Origin: Sodiomyces alkalinus F11
Lineage: Eukaryota; Ascomycota; Sordariomycetes; Glomerellales; Plectosphaerellaceae
Length of the DNA stretch: 64,000 nt
Assembly: GCF_003711515.1 (NCBI RefSeq)
Contig: NW_021167084.1
Coordinates: 2,087,932-2,151,931, forward strand
Direction of reading: 5' to 3'
This document shows, piece after piece, positions 56,121-64,000 of the stretch. How positions within the stretch are numbered: the first letter of the stretch is position 1; each line of letters begins with the position of its first letter. The notes beneath the pieces were generated by a model. The model ran no database searches, was not told the DNA's origin, and saw only the letters and a list, made by a program, of their open reading frames with translations. The translations under genes and the position numbers were made by a program.

Positions 56121-58586
56121 GCAAGTGTGGTTGGCTATATGCCGAACGTCCGTCCTGCCACGTCGAGTGGTCGGTCCACTGTGGTTAGGTCGTTTGGGTG
56201 GGTGGTAATTATCAATTATCACGCAACGAACTTTGGGAGTCCCGGTGCACTGCGGATGGAATTGGAAGGGCAAGCCACACGATCAGCAATCAATACGTTG
56301 GACTGGCCCGGATATTAGTCGGGATTTTTTGTTCTTTCGGTTGTCGAATTATTAGAATGATTGATGAATGAATTGAAGGCTTCAACGCGACTGCAAGATA
56401 CCACCGCACTTACGAATAAAACGGACACGTACGCAAGCAAGTAGGCATCCACAGCAAGACGACCAATGGGGTGGGATGAATGCTGCAAGTGGCAAAGAAA
56501 ATATCGCAGCAGTTCGTACTTTGTATGCATTCGAAAATTGGAAGCCGCGGGAAAAGCCTGTGACGCACAATGCACATGCCCGGTGCAGGCTCTTCATGGC
56601 TCTCGGCGCAAGTCCCTACCGAAGTGGCAGCTGCCTTGAAGACATTGATGTAGGTTAATTGCGTTGAAGATCCCTATAGGAGCCATCGATGGTCGAGTGG
56701 CGAATGGCAGGTCTTCATTTCCACACAGATGCATGTTGAAGAAAGGTAAGCCGACAAGGCGTCCGGAACTTGGTTTTTTTTCGTGGTTAAGAAACAATTT
56801 GGAACATTCCTCGTGTCCCTTCGTTTTCGTCTTAGTAGTCTGTAGAGGAGACGCAATCAATTACTCCGTGAATTGTCGGTTGACGTCGAAGGAAGGCTCA
56901 AAGAAAAACACCGAAATTGGTTAAATCCTCAAGGCGTGGTTGGGCTACGTTATATTATGGCACAGGCCAACAAGTTGGTCCGAGAGCCGGGCAAAGTCCG
57001 GGGAAGACCAGGGGTGTACAACGAAGTATTTGCACGGACCGGTTCCTGAGATTTGACGAAAGAAAGGTTGGTCAGGTGGCTGACCATGATAGCTCTAGGT
57101 TGTGGTTATATGTGATGACAATCGTCCATTGGCGTAATAAAAAGGCCCCGACTCTGCAGCAAAGCGTTGCGTTGTATGGATGCGGCCTCCAATATTTATG
57201 TAATCAAAGGGAGGCCTCAGGCTTGCTGGTGTATCAGTTAAATAACAGAACATCTTGGATGAGTCGATAACTTCAGATGGGTCCAGGGTTGGCTGAAAGG
57301 TATAGGTATGAGCGACAGCAAAACGTGAATACAAACATCTGACAGCGAGTATGGTCAACGTGGGGAGTCTTCCACAGGCTGTTGGGGAACGGAGAAATGA
57401 CTTTGCGTGGTTTTAGTTTCGTGTCAGCCGGCCATTTCGGACTTGTTGGATCGTCACCAACCAAAGGTACATATGGTGCGTGCGTCCTCACAACGACACA
57501 ACGAGGTACCCCGTAATTACATGGAGGTATGCGTACAAGACGAGACGATAAGGTAGTGTAGTTACGAGTCTCCGTGGGTTATTAGTCGTCTGCACAGCCT
57601 CGCCATCTGCAGGGGCTTGGCGGGGCGGTCGTCTGTAATTTCGTGGGGGGAGTATTCGTACGAAAATACGTTGGAATTGCCTGTTAACGCCTAATTATAA
57701 ATCGAGTCGGTATTGCCTCGGGATGAGAGGCAACGAGGTGGCTGTACGTTTGTAGGCCACAGGCCGCCAAGCAGGACGATCGGACGGTTGCTCTCTCTTG
57801 CAGCTCTTGGAGGGTGGGCCCCTGGCCTGAACGACGGGAAATAAACGAAGTTTCACAGACTTGCTCTGTGATCCACGACACCTGTTAAGTACTCCGTACA
57901 TCGCACTTCGTGGTAATTATGCATAGGCAGGTAGAGGACAAGGTTCATCGCGGGCCCCATTTCACTAGGGCTTCGGCATCCGTTGTGTAGTCGTCGTCGC
58001 CGTCGTCTACGGAGTTACCTAAAAGAGTGGAGGGATGTCGAAACTCACCAGGAGGCTCGCTTGCTTGGGCTGCCCTTTTCGTGAAGATGCGAGGTACATG
58101 TTAGTTTGGTGGAGTTAGGTAAGTGGGTTAATCGTGGGGGAGCTGGTGCCAAAGTTCGGGAGAGGTAGCAAGTTGGAAAACGTCTGTTGAGATGAGCCCA
58201 TATGCCGAAGTGTTTGGGTCATAGTTGATTACGTTGTAGTTCCTTCCCCGGTCGACGAGATGCACATCTTTCCCTTCGTCTCTTGTTTCGTGTCGTGTCT
58301 CCTTCCTCGGCATCTCTCGGTGAGCGGACGAGTAGGATAAGATGACCATGTGCCTGAGCCGAACAAAGAGAAACGAGGGAAATATTAGATAAGCATTCCC
58401 TGAAACTCTCCCTGACCGAAGCCGAATCCCTGCAGATGCAGACCGTGGGTGTGTCACAAGGACAACTTGACCAGGGGTCCGAGATTAAAAGGCCGCAGCT
58501 AGCCCAGCAATGCAGCCCAGCCCTCTTTTTTTTCTTCCATGTTTTCATGGGAGAATTATAGCTCGCACCAACGCCCAACGGAACAG

Positions 58587-58614
58587 GTTTGTGGTTTGTG
58601 GTTTGTGGTTTGGG
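58587..58614. repeat. 7-bp tandem repeat GTTTGTG, 4 copies
   Basis: Three exact copies from 58587 and a fourth with one change (GTTTGGG). Confidence 0.9.
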
Positions 58615-59480
58615 CGGTGGTGCGTGCGTTGCAGGAGAGAACTCCATTGATCAATTCGAATGCCGACCATTTGAGACCTAGGCATTGCAATGTTCACGAT
58701 GGGTGTACTCGGACGTTTTGGAACGAGAGACGGACGAGGATAGAAAGTTTCTCGGTCCGGTTCGGGGGGTGATAGGCGGCACCATCGCCGCGGCGGCAAG
58801 TTATTAGTACACGTGTACGGTTACTTCGTCCATACGCAAAGTCCACTCGGGCGATTCGCCTTGTCGAAAGGAAAGGGAATCTAAATCGGTCCCAGCCTAG
58901 CCTGGCCCTGCCGACCAAGCCGTGATGAACATCCAAATCCACCGACTAGCAGATGTTGCAGATAAATGCTCCCCATCGCTCTCTGGTGGCTGGCTGCAAG
59001 GCGACCCCACCGACGAGGTAACGACGCAGCAGGACGCCTACATGAAGATGTGCGGGACCCTTGGAACGATTTGCAGGATGGGTGTGGTGAATGGCGTGTT
59101 ATGTGTACGGAGTATCCGTCCAGGTGCATGGGCACAGTATGGAATGATGATATCGTAGGACAGAGAGCAGAGAGGGAGGGAGCACCACCTACTTACTTCG
59201 TAGGTCAATTTACTTTGAAGTCTTGAGGTCTTAACGTCTGGAATGTCTTTCAGTGCATCGACTGTCCGTCCGTGGGACGAGCTCGACGGATCTCGGAGTG
59301 CCTGCAGTTCCCGACGTGAGGACTGTTTGCAAAAATCGACGTACGAAGTAACTAGAAACGAATCGGAAACCCGAAATGACACGGTCTGCAGCGGAAACCC
59401 TCGAGTCAAACGCAAGCTCGATGAGGCGACGTGCTGTTCACCAAGGCCCGACAGTTCTCGTCAACTGTATAAAAACAGAC

Positions 59481-59508
59481 CGTTAGTTCTCGATCGTTAG
59501 TTCTCGAT
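59481..59508. repeat. 14-bp tandem duplication CGTTAGTTCTCGAT
   Basis: Two exact adjacent copies, 59481-59494 and 59495-59508. They lie just after a TATAAAA at 59468, with no gene following. Confidence 0.95.
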
Positions 59509-62500
59509 ATAAACAAACCAAGTCAATCACCAGCCGCCTCTTTTATCCGATGTCACGAGTTGCCCCGGGACAGCGTTGCCTCTGGTGGTCAGGCGTCAGG
59601 GGAATGGCGGCTGGATATGAGCATATGTCGACCAGATTGCCCAGGGTTGCATTGAGACGGATAAGGGCGCCTCCGTCGGTACGTGTAGAGACACGTACGT
59701 TGTAACTTGGAGAGGTGGTGTGATGTTTCGCGACTGTCCTGGTAGTATTGGGGGACACGATAATCCACTCGAAATGTTACGAGACTAGACGAGAGAATTG
59801 AATTGCATGGTCGAACGGGGTGTAAAAGGATGGCTTTTCTTTGGATAATGGCGGCGATGTGGGAACACGAGGACGAGATGACAGATGCCAGGCACGGCAC
59901 GGCACGAGAGTTGCGAATGAGAATGTCGGGTAGAAATGAGAGAATATGAGACTCGACAGATAGGCGAACGATTGTCTTCCGTGCTTACAGAGTAGACGTT
60001 GCCATTGGGTTGAGTTGAGCTGATAATTGGCCTACAACTCGAAATCAAAATGCGAACAGGTGGGTTAGTTGAGGGTGACGTGATGATCTAAGGTATCTTA
60101 TTCGTAGATTGAGTACCTTGGTACCTAGGTACTACCGACCACAAAACGTACAAAGCGAAATAGTACACAGTACGTACCGCTTTGGTCGTCGCTTCTCAAC
60201 TTTCTGCCTACCTCCGTACTTATTACTAAGACAGACACTGTGAACAGTTCCGCACTATGCGGACGAGCCTTGGCTATCCGCATGTAGGAGCAACCCCAAG
60301 GACTCCAGTAGCGCCGCCGACAGCTCAGGGGGGAAGGGCTAGGGTCGGCTCCTCTGCATTACGCTAGTATGGACCGGGTTGGGCGTAGCCTAGAACGTAT
60401 CAATCAAATCGTAGGCTGTTTCGTTGACCACTGAGAGGTACAGGTACTCTGTTATGTTACCAAAGGCCTTATTCTTGGTGATCCGTTGTGTCCCGTTTTC
60501 TGTGCATTTTGCATATTCCAGGAAGAAGGTATGGGGTACAGTCTGCAGGCTTGCGGTATTTCTGGGTAGCTGGTCCTAGTACAGATACAAACACTCCGTA
60601 CTTTCGGAGGTACCACCTTTGCATTCTCCGATGGGCGGCCAGCGATGCAGGCCGCGGGCGACGAGGGAAATAAATGCTCCTACCTCACAGCTGCATGTCA
60701 TACTCCGTATGAAAGTGGATTTCGAAAAACATGGGCCCCGATGTCATCGATCAGGGGGGGCCGCAAGCAGGGCCAGCACTGACCAATTGCTAAAAATTGG
60801 CTTGGTCGGCTTTGGGGGTCAGGAAATGGAACCTTGGGTCGATATCCCATGGCACGCACTGCAGGCCCTCACATGGGCCCTGGCGTGTTCAGTGTTCCCT
60901 GTGTACGAAAGTAAGTGTAGGGGAATGCTCACTACAGATACAACTAAGCATAATCATTTTCTTGCGCCGTTCATCGAGACAATCATTGACGCATTATTAT
61001 CAGGTACCTATGTAATTAACTTCCATCCTCGTTCAGTCTGAAGTTGGGTGGTTCTGTGACGAGCCGTATATCGGCCTGCCCTGCCACGAGCCCCAATGAC
61101 TCACACATCCGCAGGGCAAGCTACGCCGATCGGTGGACGTCGAAATGTGGATAAGGCTCGGTCCTTTTAGTGATACCAGCATGGACCCGGGACGGTGGAT
61201 ATTGCGTTTGCTTTATTGGTGGGATGAATGGGGATAAATGGTGGGAGACACGAAACGACCGACCACGGATGGAAGTTGGTTTATAAACCCTCTTTTTTCC
61301 TTTTTTCCCCTTTCCTTTTTTCGATCGGTCTATCCAGATATACTATTCAGGTATTGTATCTATTCGCATATCAAGGATATATAATATCTGTTCTTAATAT
61401 ACCTTGACAACACGCCACCTCTCTCTTTATTCTACGACGAGCTACCTAAGGTATTTATAAGCAAGCTAGATGAACCTCAAACTTGACCCTGTCACAGGGT
61501 CTTGTTCGACGGCCGTAAGCGGCTAAAGGTTTAACACCGACTAAGGCCCTTGTCCCTTGGCGTGCATCCATGGTAGCGTAAACTATTCCTCAAGAGGACA
61601 AGCGTGCATGCCTCAATTCATATCCCACGCTGTGTACATACACAGTACGTAGCATTGTCTGTCCCCCTGCGACATGCACCTTCCTGTGGCTAGCTACCTA
61701 GCCTACTTGTGTACCTTATCCAAATAAGCAAGGAAGGTTAGGAAAGCTGGTCCCCACTTCGGCATAAATGAGTGGATGATATTGGCCGTTGATAATCGCA
61801 AGTCATGCTATTATTCGTAGAAGTACGTAGCCTAGTAAGAATACTTAGTACGCGGCACTGTTTCTCTGTTGGTGAATAGCCGGAGTTTGGTGGGAAGTTG
61901 TACCGAGTACCTTGCCCTGCACGGACAATAACATGCATTTCGTACAGGCATCCACAACGACAGCCACACCAAGGTGACACTTCTATCCGGTACACAGTGC
62001 AGGAGAGACAGGGCAGGTGGGGCTTCCCCGTTTCTCCATGACTAAACCCCATTGGCACTTTTGGAAGGGGACGGGCGCTTTGTCTAGCAGCCAGTGTTTC
62101 TTGCCTCAGTCAAACAGGCCCGATTTCTCCAATCAGGAGGCTTTCTCTGGGTCATCGAGTCCTTTTCCGCCTTCTGGCTCAATTCACCCGCACCATATAA
62201 GACCTTCGCATACAACAGTACGGATTCTCAGTACGTTGTAATAAATACTTCGTACGTAGGTATAAACCAGACCGAGCCGAACCCAGACTTAGACTGCAGC
62301 ATTTGGGAGAAATGACACTCAGACTGCGATCCAGGGACCAAGCCGTTTGTGATACCTTACAACGTATGTATGTACATACTAAGGTACGGAGTAGTAAAAG
62401 TGATCAGTGGGTAAAGCGTCCTACGAATTCTTACGTACATACGGTACAGTACGATTGAGCTAAGTACCCACCTTATTGATACTGGGTACCAATTGGTACG

Positions 62501-62570
62501 AAGCAAGATTACTACAACGGACGTAGCATATACGGAGGTACAGTACAAGCGACAGTACAAGGTACCAAGT

Positions 62571-63355
62571 GACCTCGCTCCCCTTCAATGGCTCTATCTC
62601 TTCGTTCTGTTCCTTTCCTCCCCTCCCCCTCCTTTCTCTCGGCTCTCCTGTCCGTTCGCTTCCTATTCTTTGTCCCTGCCTTTCTTTTCTTGCTCTTCGG
62701 CGGCGAAACCAGTAGAAGGTCTCCTACGAAGCGGCTCGGACTGACGGATGGACTTCGAATAGACGACGTACCACTGGATCCCTGCGGTCCCTTCCTTTGC
62801 CAGTTCACCAGTTGCTCGATTAGATTATCTGGTTGAGTTGGAATCGGATTGCTATTGTCCTCTCTACCCACCAGCCACTTCTCCTTTTCGTTGCGACCCG
62901 ACGCCACGCTCGCCTCGTCGACGCCAAACACTGATACCGACGCAGACGGCCGAACCGAACACTACCCTACGAACGTGTCTTCCTCGCTCATTTCCCTCGT
63001 CTTCCGACTCTCCTCCTGCCGATTACAACGTTGGTCTTCCCAGCTTCCGGTCTACGGCAACCCCATTAACCGCAATTCCCGTCCTGTTTTCGAAACCAAC
63101 CCCCCTTCAATTACCTCAATCGAGAGACAGCTTGGACGGCTCTGGTCCAGGACACGCCCTACTATACCCAGGCGTGAGCAAAAAACCAAACAATATAAAA
63201 AGTTCACCGGGGCAGTACCATAGCAGCACTGGCCAGTAGCCCTTTGTGTGCCTGAGGGAGAGAGCTGGCACCGAACCTGAAGACTCGGGCCCTTTCCCTG
63301 GCCTTCCTTCTTTCGCTTCCCTCCAGGTGTCATTGCACACCTCCCGGGACCAACC
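62571..63355 (+). promoter_or_regulatory. leader region of the C2H2 regulator
   Basis: C/T-rich plus strand with several short upstream frames, the longest from ATG 62838 (133 codons, Ser/Pro/Thr-rich, no domain). If transcribed, these would be upstream ORFs in a long leader, which is usual for regulatory genes. Transcript limits are not visible. Confidence 0.45.
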
Positions 63356-64000
63356 ATGACCATGAACGACGCGGTCGTCAAGGTCGAAGCTACCACTATG
63401 ACGACCAATTCGGCCGGTGCTGCCGCCGACGATAGCGGTATGAGTTGTTAGGCTTCGTTTGCCCCTATTTCTCCTTCTTTCACCCAACCTCCCCCGACCC
63501 AGCGTGTCCTGGTTTCTCCCCCTTGCTCCTCGACGTTGTTTTCTTTCTTCTGTTGCTCATATCTTTCCGTGCCGTCAACGTATTGAACGCCCTTCAACTC
63601 ATCTCTCTCGTTCACGCAAAGTGCCTCTTTCACCATAACTGCGTTTCCGGCTGGAATTATCTCAGCTGATGGTTGTTCGTTTGCTTATAGCCTCTTCGAT
63701 CACCGTGAACACGAAAGCTCCGGCCAATTTCCCCCCGCCCAAGACGGACAAACCTCGTCCACATGTTTGTGGCACTTGTCAGCGCTCATTTGCTCGTCTC
63801 GAGCACCTGAAGCGTCATGAACGTTCCCATACGAAAGAAAAGCCCTTCGAGTGTCCCGAGTGCACGAGATGTTTTGCGCGCCGAGACTTGCTGCTGCGTC
63901 ACCAGCAGAAGCTGCACCAGACCACTACCCCGTCGTCTCGCCCGCGTGCACGTCGAGAGAGTACCAGTGGCACGCCTGGCCAGAGTAGAGCACGCAAGAA
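63356..64000 (+). CDS. C2H2 zinc-finger transcription factor, AmdX/Adr1-like, 5' part (3' end outside window)
   Basis: Exon 1 is 63356-63437 ([20 protein letters not shown], small, acidic/Thr-rich). The intron 63438-63690 has donor GTATGA and acceptor CTTATAG and splits an Ala codon. Exon 2 starts at 63691 and is open to the window end. Residues from about 50 carry two adjacent C2H2 fingers: [20 protein letters not shown] with ERSH, a TKEKPF linker, then [20 protein letters not shown] with KLH. The RxEHLKRH / RRDLLxRH helices are those of Adr1-type DNA-binding domains, and the [10 protein letters not shown] basic extension resembles Aspergillus AmdX. Such factors regulate carbon or nitrogen source use, so nuclear action is expected. 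Target genes cannot be told from this fragment. An ATG six bases downstream (63362) is an equally possible start. Confidence 0.88.

Larger units (their letters stand above)
54167..62570. other. gene-free stretch with tandem repeats and TACGGAGTA-type words
   Basis: About 8.4 kb. The first few hundred bases should hold the promoter and first exon(s) of the minus-strand gene, but I could not place them. A start-like ATG in good context at 54765 (MAPGLDI) is followed by a gtagcc donor-like site without a convincing second exon. Tandem repeats lie at 55851, 56085, 58587 and 59481. TACTCCGTA or TACGGAGTA words are at 56013, 57890, 59106, 60701 and 62385. TACTTCGTA or TACGAAGTA words are at 59194, 59342 and 62246. 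No transposase, tRNA or rRNA is recognised. Confidence 0.5.

Overview
The window reads as nuclear DNA of a filamentous ascomycete (Pezizomycotina, most likely Sordariomycetes). Coding DNA is GC-rich with C/G-ending codons. Introns are short (about 55-235 bases) with GTATGT/GTAAGT donors, CTAAC-like branch points and YAG acceptors. The gene set is a typical filamentous-fungal one: Akr1, NudE, an AA9 LPMO, a CBM21 PP1-targeting protein, a ThrE-like transporter, eukaryotic ACC1 and an AmdX/Adr1-like zinc finger. Genes are sparse, about one per 5 kb. No operon, CRISPR array, rRNA gene, convincing tRNA gene or intact transposon was seen.

Layout. The 3' part of an Akr1-type palmitoyltransferase gene (23-1395) is followed by 4.2 kb without a gene. 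Next come a conserved, disordered, basic protein of unknown function (5640-6839) and a two-exon ThrE/Prm10-like membrane protein (9682-12179). A frameshifted, truncated GMC oxidoreductase relic (13508-14517) lies just upstream of a secreted AA9 lytic polysaccharide monooxygenase (15224-15989). A stretch of about 12 kb has nothing recognisable. It leads into a long pyrimidine-rich leader and a CBM21/PP1 glycogen-targeting protein (29647-32042). Two small Cys-containing genes (33851-35025, the second tentative), the dynein regulator NudE (36489-38446) and a 94-residue secreted protein (39824-40108) follow. After another 4.5 kb, most of it promoter and leader, comes complete acetyl-CoA carboxylase (44632-51713, four exons, about 2275 aa). 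A convergent minus-strand gene of unknown function (52379-54166) has good splice signals but an in-frame TAG. The last 9 kb is non-coding until the first two exons of a C2H2 regulator run off the end (63356-64000).

Functional links are loose, as usual for fungal neighbourhoods. ACC1 (fatty-acid synthesis) and the CBM21 protein (glycogen) are both carbon-storage functions. The GMC relic beside the AA9 gene recalls the known AA3/AA9 redox partnership, but here the AA3-like member is dead. The most striking non-coding signal is a set of dispersed short words, TACGAAGTA, TACGGAGTA and the palindrome AAGGTACCTT, found in gene-free DNA on both strands and apparently absent from exons. I did not find a convincing new multigene system.
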